NCBI RefSeq assembly: GCF_900106035.1
Contig: NZ_FNUC01000003.1
Location: 1,116,001-1,180,000, forward strand
DNA length: 64,000 nt
DNA from: Jiangella alba
Lineage (GTDB): Bacteria > Actinomycetota > Actinomycetes > Jiangellales > Jiangellaceae
Direction: 5' to 3'
Part shown: positions 17,572 through 26,479 of the stretch, piece after piece
Position numbering within the stretch: the first letter of the stretch is position 1
Layout of the letters: every line of letters begins with the position of its first letter
Notes under the pieces: model-generated
Told to the model about the DNA's origin: nothing
What the model saw: only the letters and a program-made list of their open reading frames with translations
Database searches by the model: none
Made by a program: the position numbers and the translations under genes

Positions 17572-17633
17572 CTGATCGGGCCTCCTCCACAGCCGAGCCG
17601 AGCCGAGCCGAGCGCGACGCTCCGCCCGAAAGG

Positions 17634-17652
17634 CATGATAGATATGATGTTT
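17634..17652. promoter_or_regulatory. Candidate GntR/FCD operator (site B) before the importer/fucosidase operon
   Basis: ATGATAGATATGATGTTTC contains ATAGATATGATG, identical over 12 bases to the copy at 5242-5253 about 12.4 kb away. It is 63 bases upstream of the permease start. Confidence 0.5.
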
Positions 17653-17739
17653 CTGGCGCGTGTCGAAAACCTTCCCATGGCCTACAGCCCGTTGCCAAGG
17701 GTTGTCGGCCAGCTTTTTGGATGTCTGGGTCATGGTGCC

Positions 17740-17760
17740 TGATATTCATCAGATTAAATC
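17740..17760. promoter_or_regulatory. Candidate GntR/FCD operator (site D)
   Basis: Read on the minus strand it gives AATCTGATGAATATCA, matching the core AGATnnGATGAwT, and forms the inverted repeat TGAT-N4-ATCA. It is the distal site of the importer promoter, just before the IS481 remnant. Confidence 0.4.
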
Positions 17761-17769
17761 GTGCTGATG

Positions 17770-18512
17770 TCAGGATGGTTGGGGCGACGCCACGGACCCT
17801 GTCGGGTCCGTGGCGTGCTCCTCGGGCGCGCGTGATCCCTCTGGCGCGTCCTCGGTTCGCGGATCACATAGGCCGGGCCGTTGTAGGAGAGCACTCGTTG
17901 CACGTTCACGCCACGCGGGGCGAACCAGGCGACGGCCCGCTCGAGCGCCCTGGCCGCGGTCGGGGCCTTCTCGTCGGTGCAGATTTCCACGCAGGCGAGC
18001 CTGGAGTGATCGTCGATCACGGTGTGCAGATGGGCCGTGCCCGTGCGCGGTTTGTAGTCGGCGCCACGAGGCACTCCTGGAATGGCCCGCTTGTTGTGAT
18101 CGCCTTGCTGACGCCCGACGAACCGGTGGCCGCCACCGTCGGGAATGTCGCCGAACTTGGTCACGCCACGTGGATCGTCGAGCCGGGGTAGTCGTGCTCG
18201 TAACGACGCAAGGGGCCTCGGCGACGTCATCGTTGGCGCCGAAACAAGGTGTCCAAGGGCCAGAGCGGATCGTGATGGCCGCGCGGGCCGTCCCGGTCAC
18301 CGTCGGCGAACGCGAACCACGAAGCACCCGAGCGCATCAACTCGGTCGCTCGTCATGAGCGTGCGGCTAGTCGACGCGGGCAAGCCCACCGGATCGCGAT
18401 CCAGAACGCCGCCGGCGACCGCAGCGACATTGCGGGTGCGATCGCGGATACTGGCTGGCCCGCATCAACCGGCCGGCTTAACGAGGAGACGGTACCTTCG
18501 TCCGGCGTGAGG
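17770..18512 (-). pseudogene. Decayed IS481-family transposase
   Basis: Minus-strand reading shows the DDE core: LASLRARLPRLDDPRGVTKFGDIP, then GTAHLHTVIDDHSRLACVEI, then RALERAVAWFAPRGVNVQRV. The second catalytic Asp of the usual SDNGPAY has become Tyr (SYNGPAY, near 17890). The frame then breaks into unrelated residues and the Glu-bearing end is missing. A weak N-terminal remnant (LTPDEG, then VDAGQPVSAIA) reads in another frame near 18420-18500. No terminal inverted repeats could be recognised. It is dead and marks the border between the fucose and the second cluster. Confidence 0.7.
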
Positions 18513-18763
18513 GTGGAACGGGCTGCGCAACACCTCACCATACGGGCACCGAGCCGATGGTGCGGTTCGCGTCCGTGCGCCGATGCCGGTCCATCGGCGA
18601 CCGAACGGCGCCGCCGAATGAGGGCATCCGCCCCGAGGCGGCGAACGTCGCGCACCGCCCATCGCCGTGATCTGAGCCCGGAGCTTGTCGTCGATGGTCG
18701 TGGACAGACGTGGGGCGACCGAGACCTTGAGGTCTGCGTGCATTATATGGGAGAGTAACGCAC

Positions 18764-19726
18764 ATGGTGATTGTCAATAACGCCTATCCAGATGAGCGAT
18801 CTCAGCTGGCGTGTAGGCGTTCAAGTGGTGTCGTCTGCGGGCTGATTCCGATCTTGGCGACGCCCTTCCTATCGGACGGTTCATTGGATCAGCCGAGCCT
18901 GCGCCGGTTGGTCGACTTCCAGTTGGTGAGCGAGGTAGATGGGCTCGCCGTGTTCGGCATGGCGAGCGAGGGGTTCGCGCTCACCATGGCTGAACGTCGA
19001 ACCATCCTGCGGCAGGTACTTGAGATAGTCGGGGAGACCGTGCCGGTCGTCGCAGGCGTGGGCAGCACGTCGACGGCGACCGCGCTGGAGCAGGCGCGGC
19101 AGGCGACGACCGATGGAGCGCGACACCTGATGGTCTTGCCGCCGTTCATGGTGAAGCCATCACCGAGTCAGATAGTCGACTTCTATGGCTGCCTCGGCGA
19201 GTTCGCAGTGTCGGCCGGAGCGGAGGTGATGGTGCAGGATGCACCATCAGCTGCCGGAGTCGCGATGTCACCCACCCTGATCACAGAGTTGAGCAAGCTC
19301 GACGGCGTGGCTTCGGTCAAGGTGGAGGCATCACCGACGGTCCCGAAGGTCGGCGCCGTCGTCGATGCCGTGGGCGACGGCGGTTTCGTCGTCTTGGGCG
19401 GACAGAACGCCCAGTTCGTCCTCGAGGAGTATGCGCGCGGGTCGATCGGGACGATGCCGGCGTGTGAGTTCCCGGATCTGCTGAGGCCGGTGCTCGTGGA
19501 TTGGCTGGCCGGCCGACGCGAGGAGGCGCACGCGGCCTTTGCCAGGTTGTTGCCGCTGATCGTCCACGGGCTTCAGCCCGGCATCGCATGGGCGGTTCAC
19601 AAGGAGGTGCTCGTCCGGCGCGGCCTGATCGCCCACGCGACCGTCAGAGCACCAGCACGGCCGTTGGACGCAGCGGGGGTCGTTCTGCTGGAGGATGTGC
19701 TCACGCCATTGGGGTGGAGCCGATGA
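18764..19726 (+). CDS. DapA/NanA-fold keto-acid lyase with altered catalytic Tyr
   Basis: 320 residues from GTG 18764. The TIM barrel of the dihydrodipicolinate synthase family is clear: GLIPILATPFLSDGSLD, FGMASEGFALT, VVAGVGSTST and the Schiff-base Lys in VASVKVEASP (near residue 190). Where the family has its proton-relay Tyr (the YNVP motif) this protein reads VMVQDAP, that is, Gln instead of Tyr. Members cleave 2-keto-3-deoxy sugar acids to pyruvate plus an aldehyde, and some handle keto-deoxy-fuconate. Standing between the fucose locus and a dehydratase cluster, it could serve either. The missing Tyr argues for a changed chemistry. The start is uncertain within about 25 codons. Confidence 0.78.
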   Translation: MVIVNNAYPDERSQLACRRSSGVVCGLIPILATPFLSDGSLDQPSLRRLVDFQLVSEVDGLAVFGMASEGFALTMAERRTILRQVLEIVGETVPVVAGVGSTSTATALEQARQATTDGARHLMVLPPFMVKPSPSQIVDFYGCLGEFAVSAGAEVMVQDAPSAAGVAMSPTLITELSKLDGVASVKVEASPTVPKVGAVVDAVGDGGFVVLGGQNAQFVLEEYARGSIGTMPACEFPDLLRPVLVDWLAGRREEAHAAFARLLPLIVHGLQPGIAWAVHKEVLVRRGLIAHATVRAPARPLDAAGVVLLEDVLTPLGWSR

Positions 19727-19757
19727 CAGGTGGCACCCGCTCGCGTTGGAGGCAGGA

Positions 19758-20483
19758 ATGAGAGTGGCCCTCGTCGGAGCGTCATCGCCGATTGGTCGAG
19801 CTGTTGCCGAGCAGTTCAGCTCGAACGGTGGCACAGTGGTGGGGATTTCGCTGGAGGAGAGTGCGTGCCCATCTCTGGTCGCCGACCTCGCCGCAGACTG
19901 TTCGCGGCCGGAGGCGGCGACTCGTGCGGTGGCGCGGGCCACCGAGATTTTGGGCGGGCTCGACGTGTTGGTCGCGGCAGCGGGAGCGATATCGCTGGCC
20001 CCGGCTCATCGCACCACAGACACGCAGTGGGAGAGTGCTCTTGCTGGCTGCCTTGACACGTTTTTCTTCACCGCCAGGGCCGCATTGCCGGCTCTGATCG
20101 CGGCACGTGGGAGCGTGGTGGCGGTGTCGTCGGTGAACGCCTTCCTGGCAGCGCCCTGGCTCGCCGCCTACGCCGCCGCGAAAGGTGGCGTCGATGCGCT
20201 GGTGCGGCAGCTTGCGTTGGACTACGGGCTGCGTGGTGTCAGGGTCAATGCCGTTGCGCCGGGGATGGTTGGAGGCTCGCACCTGCCCGATGCTGCCGCC
20301 GGTTACCCGATAGGCCGCACAATCGAGGCTGGCGAAGTTGCGGCTGCGGTGGCTTTTCTGGCCAGCTCGGCCGCGTCGGGCATCACTGGTGTCGTGCTGC
20401 CAGTCGACGGCGGTCTGTCCATCAGCTCGCCGGCCGCGTTCGCCCGCGCCGACATGCGGGCGCGGCTGGCTCACGATGGCTGA
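19758..20483 (+). CDS. Short-chain dehydrogenase/reductase
   Basis: 241 residues from ATG 19758 (GGAGGCAGGA before it). It has VGASSPIG as the cofactor motif (near 6-13), VAAAGAI in place of NNAG, Ser in VAVSSVNAFL, YAAAK, and GVVLPVDGGLS at the end. It lies 31 bases after the DapA-fold gene and overlaps the DUF624 gene, so it is co-transcribed. Probable keto-acid or sugar dehydrogenase; substrate unknown. Confidence 0.82.
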   Translation: MRVALVGASSPIGRAVAEQFSSNGGTVVGISLEESACPSLVADLAADCSRPEAATRAVARATEILGGLDVLVAAAGAISLAPAHRTTDTQWESALAGCLDTFFFTARAALPALIAARGSVVAVSSVNAFLAAPWLAAYAAAKGGVDALVRQLALDYGLRGVRVNAVAPGMVGGSHLPDAAAGYPIGRTIEAGEVAAAVAFLASSAASGITGVVLPVDGGLSISSPAAFARADMRARLAHDG

Positions 20484-21084
20484 CGTGGAGGTCGGCGGAC
20501 GATTCCGCACTTTGTATGCCCACCTCGACTGGCCGCCACGCCTCGTCCTGCTCAATGCGATGTGGGTTCTAGGAGTGCTGGCAGGAGGCGTGATCGCGGG
20601 TCTCGCACCGTCGACCGTCGCCCTCTACGCCACGTTGCGGGCGTACCTGCACGATGGCGAGGACCCTTCGGTGTGGCGGACCTTCTGGAGTCACTGGCGC
20701 CACGAGTTCGCCCGATCTCAGGTGACCCTTGGCGTCCCGGTCCTGACTACATGGGTCATCGCGTTCTACGCGCAAGCTGGCCGCGGGCACCCGGTCATGG
20801 TGGGGCTCACTCTCCTGGGCCTCGGATACTGCGCCACCCTGATCCAGCTCCCAGCGATCGTCGCTCATTTCGAGCTAGCACCGCACAGGGCATGGTGGGC
20901 GACGGTGCAGGTTGCCTGGCATCGACCTTGGGCGACGCTTGGACTGGTTGGCGCCGCCTTCCTGGCCGTCGCTGGAGCGATTCTCCTGGTCCCGCCCGCT
21001 GTGCCGCTGCTCGTGCCCGCGGTACCCGCTTTACTCGCCACGATTGCCGTCCGGCGGAGCCTGTCTGCGGCTGGCCTCGCCTGA
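20476..21084 (+). CDS. DUF624 (YesL-like) membrane protein
   Basis: 202 residues from ATG 20476, overlapping the SDR end by 8 bases. It has about five hydrophobic segments. The N-terminal pattern (RFRTLYAHLDWPPRLVLLNAMWVLGVLAGG, LAPSTVALYATLRAYL) is that of DUF624 proteins, which usually accompany sugar ABC importers and polysaccharide operons in Gram-positive bacteria. The function is not established. An importer lies 1.2 kb further on, beyond the IclR gene. Confidence 0.78.
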   Translation: MADVEVGGRFRTLYAHLDWPPRLVLLNAMWVLGVLAGGVIAGLAPSTVALYATLRAYLHDGEDPSVWRTFWSHWRHEFARSQVTLGVPVLTTWVIAFYAQAGRGHPVMVGLTLLGLGYCATLIQLPAIVAHFELAPHRAWWATVQVAWHRPWATLGLVGAAFLAVAGAILLVPPAVPLLVPAVPALLATIAVRRSLSAAGLA

Positions 21085-21154
21085 CGAGGCGGTTGCGAGC
21101 ACGATGATGGCCTCTCTGTGATGACCGCGTCTGCGCGGACATGGGGCGAGGTGG

Positions 21155-21961
21155 TCAGCGCGAGGTCGTGGTCGTGGCGTGGTAGCCGAGGCTCAGTGAC
21201 ACCTGGTCGGCATGTTCGATGACCGTCATCGCCAGTTCGTCCTGTCGCGTTGCGAGGTTCATCGCCGACAGCGGCCCGGACACGGAGAGCCCGGCCACGA
21301 TCTGTCCGGAGCGATCACGGATGGGCGCGGCAACGCAGGCTCTGCCGAATGCCAGTTCCTCGAGCTCGGTCGAGTACCCCTGGGACCGGACCTCGCCCAG
21401 CGCCTCGGTCAGCTCGGCGAGGTCGGTGATCGTGTGCCGCGTATAGGCGGGATAGGACTTTCCGATCAGCTCGATGATCTCGTCTTCAGTCGAATCGCTG
21501 ATCAATGCCTTTCCCAGCGCGGTAGCGTGCAACGGCCCCCCGCGCCCGATCAGCGTCGACGGTCGCGGAGCGTTGACGCCCTCGAAGTTGCACAGGTAGA
21601 ACAGATCGCTGCCGTGGCGCTCCGCGACATTCGCCCCGAGTCGCAGGCTGGCCGCGAGGTTCTGGGCCAGCTGACGCGAATACTGATGGACTGGCGACTG
21701 GTTGAGCGCGATGCCAGCCAACGTCACGACGCGAGGCCCGATGCCGAACAGGCCGCTTCGGCTGTGCTGCGTCAGGAAGCCCAGGCTTAGCAGTGCCCCC
21801 ACCAACCGTGACACGGTCGACTGCCCGAGTCCTGTGACCGTCACGATCTCGGAGATCCTCCGCTCAGGATGTTCTTCGGTGAACGCCGAGAGCACCGACA
21901 ACGCTCGTTCGACGCTCTGCGTGCCACCGGGTGAGGACTCACGCACTGGGGTTCGGGCCAC
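21155..21961 (-). CDS. IclR-family transcriptional regulator
   Basis: 268 residues. Winged helix at about 15-75 (SVERALSVLSAF, RISEIVTVTGLGQSTVSRLV) and an IclR effector domain (TALGKALISDSTEDEI, AFGRACVAAPIRDRSGQIVAGLSVSGP). IclR proteins often control keto-deoxy sugar-acid pathways. It separates the lyase/SDR/DUF624 operon (convergent) from the importer (divergent). A 15-base palindrome lies 37 bases before its start. Confidence 0.88.
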   Translation of the reverse strand: MARTPVRESSPGGTQSVERALSVLSAFTEEHPERRISEIVTVTGLGQSTVSRLVGALLSLGFLTQHSRSGLFGIGPRVVTLAGIALNQSPVHQYSRQLAQNLAASLRLGANVAERHGSDLFYLCNFEGVNAPRPSTLIGRGGPLHATALGKALISDSTEDEIIELIGKSYPAYTRHTITDLAELTEALGEVRSQGYSTELEELAFGRACVAAPIRDRSGQIVAGLSVSGPLSAMNLATRQDELAMTVIEHADQVSLSLGYHATTTTSR

Positions 21962-21997
21962 GGTTACTTCCCCTCGCAGGACGGTCTCGGGTCTGGA

Positions 21998-22012
21998 ATC
22001 TACATGGTAGAT
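21998..22012. promoter_or_regulatory. Palindromic operator, probably for the IclR regulator
   Basis: ATCTAC-ATG-GTAGAT is a perfect 6+6 inverted repeat with a 3-base spacer. It lies in the divergent region between the IclR gene and the importer, a typical place for autoregulation. Confidence 0.6.
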
Positions 22013-22138
22013 GAAGGTGGCGCTCAGCGTTGACGGTCAGCCAGTCCGTCGCGCCGTGCGGGCAGGTTCCGATCAGCCGCCGAAGAGAGTCGCGATCTTG
22101 GGTGGAACACCATAGGCAGCCTGATCGCTGCGTGCTTG

Positions 22139-22159
22139 ATATGGGATCGACAACCATAT
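22139..22159. promoter_or_regulatory. Inverted repeat upstream of the importer operon
   Basis: ATATGG (22139-22144) and CCATAT (22154-22159) are exact complements with 9 bases between. The word ATATGGGA also occurs at 18743, before the DapA-fold gene. It may be a second regulator site of this cluster. Confidence 0.35.
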
Positions 22160-22328
22160 AGCAGCTATGCCTTGCGTAATGTCTGGCGATGCCGCTACCA
22201 TTCGGGTGGCTGAGCACGAGACGAGCCTGACTCGTGTGCCGCCCACCGCCATCCGCAGCCCGGCTGGGAAGGAACTCCACAGCCGTCACTCACGTCGCCG
22301 ACGTCGCCGCTCGTGAAAGGAAAAGCCT

Positions 22329-23804
22329 GTGAGCACAACATCGCTCTCGCGTCGAACGTTTCTTGGGAGCCTCGGTATGGGCGCCGCCGCTGTGGCCGCG
22401 CCCGGGCTGCTCTCTGCCTGCAGCAGCGGTGACTCGGGATCGGCACCCACCGGCAACTCCGACGTGACGCTGCGTGCGGCCATCGTGCCGGACCCACCTG
22501 GTGCGGCCGAGTTCTACCGCACGCAGTTCGACGCATTCACTGAGAACACCGGTATCCGGGTCGAGGTTCTCGAGAACCCCTCGGACCAGCAGATCAACGC
22601 CATCGAGCTGATGTACCAGCAGGGCAACCCGCCGGACGTCTTCCGCGCCCAGGGCAGCGCCAACCTCGACCGGTTCTTCGACCGCGGGTTCACCGCCGCG
22701 ATGGACGACTTCATCGACGACGACTTCGTGGCGCGGTTCCCCGCGGGGTCACTGGACCCGCTGACCTCGGGGCTGCACTGTGACGGTCAACTCCATTCGC
22801 TGCCGTTGGTGTCGAGCCGATGGTCGGCCGGTGGTTTTCTGATCTACAACTCGCAACTGCTGTCCGAGAACGGCTTCGACAGCCCGCCGGAGACGTTGGA
22901 GGAGCTTGACGAGATGGCGCGGGCCATCACCGCGGGTGGTGGCGGCGACGTCTTCGGGTTCGCCCTGCGCGAGGCGCTGATCAACGAGATGAACGACATC
23001 ATCGGGACACGTGCGCCGGCATCGCTGTGGTTGGACGGCGTGAACTACCAGACTGGCCGCGCCAACACCTCCCATGAGGGCATGGTCGAATCGGTCGAGT
23101 TCATCCGCCGCCTCGCGGCCGACCAGGTGATCCAGCCCGGCTGGGAGAGCTGGACCCAGCAGCGCGCGTTCACCGAGTTCGCACGTGGCAGCATCGGCAT
23201 GTATGTCGGCGCGGCATGGCACATCAATGAGATTAACGCGCTCAACGCCGACATCGACTTCGGCGTCGTGGCGTTCCCCGCGCCGGCCTCCGGCCGGACC
23301 GCGTACACGGGCCTGGCCTCATCGTTCACGCCGATCTGGTCCATGTCCTCGGAGTCCGAGCACCCCGAGGAGGCGTGGCAGTTGATGGACTTCCTGGTGT
23401 CCGAGGATTTCCAACGGGCCTACTTCGAGAAGTTCCGCTCGTTCACGGCGGTCGAGTCGGCATGGCGGGAAGCGGACCTGAGCGAGCAGGAGGACGGGAT
23501 CAGAGTCGCCCAGGATGAGTCCATGCGGCGCAGCCCGAGCGCCCGCGTCAACGGTCCTGGACCGCAGGCGCTGGCCGCGGCGATCTCGGGCAACCCCGAC
23601 ATCAAGCCCGGAGCGAAGGTGATCGAGGCCATCACTCGCAATGAGGACTTCGCACCGAAGGCGGCCCAGCTCGACGCGCAGATCGAGGCATTCATCGATG
23701 CGCAGATCGCCGAGATCAGCGCAGGCGGTCAGGACGTCAGCTGGGAGGATCTGACCTTCTCCGACTACGACCCGATGACCGACTGGACGCCGCCACGCTC
23801 CTGA
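22329..23804 (+). CDS. TAT-exported sugar-binding lipoprotein (family 1)
   Basis: 491 residues from GTG 22329 (AAAGGAAAAG upstream). The N-terminus combines a twin-arginine motif (LSRRTFLGSLG) with a lipobox (GLLSACSSG, Cys near 35). The rest is a family-1 extracellular solute-binding protein: VTLRAAIVPDPPGAAEFYR, GNPPDVFRAQG, DEMARAITAG, GMYVGAAWH, PEEAWQLMDFL. It is first of a three-gene importer. The sugar is unknown; the neighbouring sugar-acid genes suggest an oligosaccharide containing uronic or aldonic units. Confidence 0.88.
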   Translation: MSTTSLSRRTFLGSLGMGAAAVAAPGLLSACSSGDSGSAPTGNSDVTLRAAIVPDPPGAAEFYRTQFDAFTENTGIRVEVLENPSDQQINAIELMYQQGNPPDVFRAQGSANLDRFFDRGFTAAMDDFIDDDFVARFPAGSLDPLTSGLHCDGQLHSLPLVSSRWSAGGFLIYNSQLLSENGFDSPPETLEELDEMARAITAGGGGDVFGFALREALINEMNDIIGTRAPASLWLDGVNYQTGRANTSHEGMVESVEFIRRLAADQVIQPGWESWTQQRAFTEFARGSIGMYVGAAWHINEINALNADIDFGVVAFPAPASGRTAYTGLASSFTPIWSMSSESEHPEEAWQLMDFLVSEDFQRAYFEKFRSFTAVESAWREADLSEQEDGIRVAQDESMRRSPSARVNGPGPQALAAAISGNPDIKPGAKVIEAITRNEDFAPKAAQLDAQIEAFIDAQIAEISAGGQDVSWEDLTFSDYDPMTDWTPPRS

Positions 23805-23829
23805 TACACCGAGAACGGAGACCTGACGG

Positions 23830-24825
23830 GTGACCACCCTGCAATCGGGAATGGGGCGCGAGCGGCGCAGCAGTCGTGCCCTGCCCGCTCCGCCGTCCCA
23901 CCCGCCGCGGCGATCGCGGCTCGCCGCCCGGCTGCGCCGGGACGCTTGGAACTGGGTCTTCCTGACTCCCATGATCGTGCTGTTCGCCGGGTTCACCCTG
24001 TGGCCGATGGCGGCGAGCTGGTACTACTCGTTCTTCGACTGGGACGGCATCGGGACGACCACTGATTGGATCGGCTGGGACAACTACACCGAGGTCCTGG
24101 GCAGTGACGCGTTCTGGAACGCCTTCAAGAACTCGTTCATCTTCTCCCTCGTGGCGATCTTCGTGCAGATGCCGCTGGCGCTGCTGTTCGCCCTGCTGCT
24201 GAACAAGCGCAAGCTCTACGGACGGGATTTCTACCGGCTGCTGATCTTCCTGCCGGTCGTGACCACGACCGCGGTGGTCGGGATCGTCTTTGCCGTCATG
24301 CTCGACCCGGCTGGTGGTTTCGTGAACGAAGTACTCGAGAACGCGGGTCTGATCGACTCACCGATCAACTTTCTGGGCTCGGAGTCCACCGCGCTGCCGA
24401 CGCTGCTGTCGATCGACCTTTGGAAGGGCTTCGGGGTCACCTTGATCTACTGGCTCGCCGCACTGCAGACGGTTCCCGACGAGCTGTACGAGGCCGGCCG
24501 AATGGACGGCGCCAATGGCTGGCAGACGCTGCGGCACATCACCATCCCGGTGATCCTCCCGCTGGGCATCGTCATCCTGCTGCTGACGTTCCAGTCCAGC
24601 CAGGCGCCGTTCGACCTCATCCAGGCGACTACACAGGGTGGGCCGAACCTCTCCACCGACGTGCTGTCCACCTACATCTATCGATACGCGTTTGATCCGG
24701 AGAACGCCGCGTCAAGGTATGGTTTCGCCTCCGCGGTCGGTGTCGTGTTCGGCGCGTTCACGCTGCTGCTGACGCTGTTGCAAGCGCCGCTGCTCAAGCG
24801 ACGCAGGACGGTGAGTGCCCAATGA
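23830..24825 (+). CDS. Sugar ABC importer permease (MalF/UgpA type)
   Basis: 331 residues from GTG 23830. An Arg-rich cytoplasmic N-terminus is followed by six membrane segments. The coupling loop EAGRMDGANGWQTLRHITIPVILP carries the EAA motif. Its stop overlaps the next ATG (ATGA), so the two permeases are made together. Confidence 0.9.
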   Translation: MTTLQSGMGRERRSSRALPAPPSHPPRRSRLAARLRRDAWNWVFLTPMIVLFAGFTLWPMAASWYYSFFDWDGIGTTTDWIGWDNYTEVLGSDAFWNAFKNSFIFSLVAIFVQMPLALLFALLLNKRKLYGRDFYRLLIFLPVVTTTAVVGIVFAVMLDPAGGFVNEVLENAGLIDSPINFLGSESTALPTLLSIDLWKGFGVTLIYWLAALQTVPDELYEAGRMDGANGWQTLRHITIPVILPLGIVILLLTFQSSQAPFDLIQATTQGGPNLSTDVLSTYIYRYAFDPENAASRYGFASAVGVVFGAFTLLLTLLQAPLLKRRRTVSAQ

Positions 24826-25667
24826 GCGCGATGCCTGCGACCCTGGCCAAACACGGGGTGAAGCTGTGGCACCTGTTCCTGATCCCGTTCTGCCTGATCT
24901 GGGTCTACCCGTTCGTGTGGGTCGCCTCCAGTGCGTTCAAGTCGCAGAGTGAGATGCTGTTGGGTGGCCTGTCAGTAATCCCAGAGGATTGGACATTCGA
25001 CAACTTCCGCCGCGCTTGGGATGTCGCGAACTTCGGCAGCTACTCCATCAACACCGTGATCTTCTCCTTCGGTGTCGTCGCAGTCGTGCTAATCGTCTCG
25101 GCGATGGCCGGCTATGCGCTGGGCCGCGGGAACATGGGCGGACGCAACGTGATCATTGGTGTGCTGGTCACTACCATGTTCATCCCCACCGGGTTCACGA
25201 TCATCCCGGTCTTCGAGCTGGTGAACAGCCTCGGTCTGAACAACACCCTGTTCGGTGCGGTCCTCGCCGCGGCAGCGCCGGTGCACGTCGTGCAGATCCT
25301 GCTGTTCATGGGCTATTTCGCAGGCATGCCCCGGGAGCTTGAGGAGGCCGCGCGTATCGACGGCGCAGGCTACATCCGGGTCTTCACCCGGATCATGCTC
25401 CCGCTGGCGAAGCCGATCATCGGCACCGTCACCCTGTTCACCTTCATCTCCTCGTGGAACGCCTTCTTCATCCCGCTGGTCTTCACCCTCGGCGCACCAG
25501 ACCTGCGCACCCTGGGCGTTGGGATGTACAGCTTCTACGGCCAGTACACGACCGACTGGACCGGTCTGGCGGCCGGGGCCTTCATCAGCCTGCTGCCGAT
25601 CATCGCCGTGTTCTTGTTCCTCCAGCGCACGTTCGTGGAGGGCCTGGCCGGCGCGGTCAAGAGCTGA
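24822..25667 (+). CDS. Sugar ABC importer permease (MalG/UgpE type)
   Basis: 281 residues with six membrane segments. The EAA loop is EEAARIDGAGYIRVFTRIMLPL (near residue 185). The C-terminus LQRTFVEGLAGAVKS is typical of MalG-type subunits. It pairs with the upstream permease. No ATPase gene is near; importers of this class usually share a distant MsmX-type ATPase. Confidence 0.9.
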   Translation: MSAMPATLAKHGVKLWHLFLIPFCLIWVYPFVWVASSAFKSQSEMLLGGLSVIPEDWTFDNFRRAWDVANFGSYSINTVIFSFGVVAVVLIVSAMAGYALGRGNMGGRNVIIGVLVTTMFIPTGFTIIPVFELVNSLGLNNTLFGAVLAAAAPVHVVQILLFMGYFAGMPRELEEAARIDGAGYIRVFTRIMLPLAKPIIGTVTLFTFISSWNAFFIPLVFTLGAPDLRTLGVGMYSFYGQYTTDWTGLAAGAFISLLPIIAVFLFLQRTFVEGLAGAVKS

Positions 25668-25685
25668 CGGAGGAGACCCAAGCCT

Positions 25686-26375
25686 GTGAACGTGCCGCTG
25701 GACTGGCAGGTGCCCCCCACACTGGGAGCAGCGCGCCAGCCAGCTGCTGCTCGCCGTAACACGGCACACCTCGGTGTCGGGCGCGTTGAATTCGCTGCCT
25801 GGGCCGGTCAGCTACACGGCACGGTGGAGCGACGGCCTCGAGCGCTTCGCCCGCACGTTCCTACTGGCCGCGTTCCGGATCAGCGGCGCGAACTGCGTTG
25901 ACCCGCACGGCCTGCTGGCCCGCTACGCTCACGGCGTGGCCGTGGGCGTAGATCCGGCGCCAGGGGAGCAGGGGCCGCGGCTGGACGAGTGCCGCCAGGC
26001 ACACGTCGAGGCCGCATCGATTGACATCGCGCTGCACGAGACCCGGCCATGGGCTGTGGGACGTGCTGAGCGAACGAACCCGGTCTTTCAGGGCCACTCC
26101 CCGGCCCACAGGTTCGCGATGACGGCGCCGTTCTGTGTCGGCGCACGGTTCGGCGCCACCCCCACTGGCGCAGGGCGCCACCCGAGGGGTTGCCAGAGCA
26201 GCGCTCAAGTACTTCGTCGATCGGGGAGCGCTCGACGAAGCCGGCTTGGTGTCGATCGGCTGGCACGCTGCGTTCCCTAGTGGGCCAAGCAAGGCCTTCG
26301 CTGGACTGCTCCTTCCGCCCGACCACGGTGCCGTGTCGTCGGGTGCGACGCCCGAGCGCAGCCGAGCCCGTTGAA
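25686..26375 (+). pseudogene. DUF2264 family gene, broken by frameshifts and deletions
   Basis: A GTG with GGAGGAG upstream, 18 bases after the permease stop, marks the original start. Pieces of DUF2264 read in changing frames: HWEQRASQLLLAVTRHTS and LPGPVSYTARWSDGLERFA (from about 25718), LDECRQAHVEAASIDIALHE, then GLWDVLSERTRS in another frame (near 26050), then APFCVGARFGATP, then ALKYFVDRGALDEAGLVSIG (near 26195-26255) and SKAFAGLLLPPDH. At least three frameshifts and a deletion of the segment between AAFP and SKAFAG are seen. DUF2264 proteins are found in polysaccharide utilisation operons. The importer has thus lost its partner enzyme. Confidence 0.75.
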
Positions 26376-26479
26376 CTTTCCTGGGCGTCGTTGTCGGCGG
26401 CGAGCGGCTCGGCCGCAGTGAGGTCGGCATCGTCGAACTGGACACCGCCCAGCTGAACAGCCAGCCCTGCATCAGCCGT

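Noticed and set aside
17754-18743. Several small frames of both strands as independent genes
   Set aside because: They cover one decayed IS481 element with a lost catalytic Asp. None has a ribosome site.
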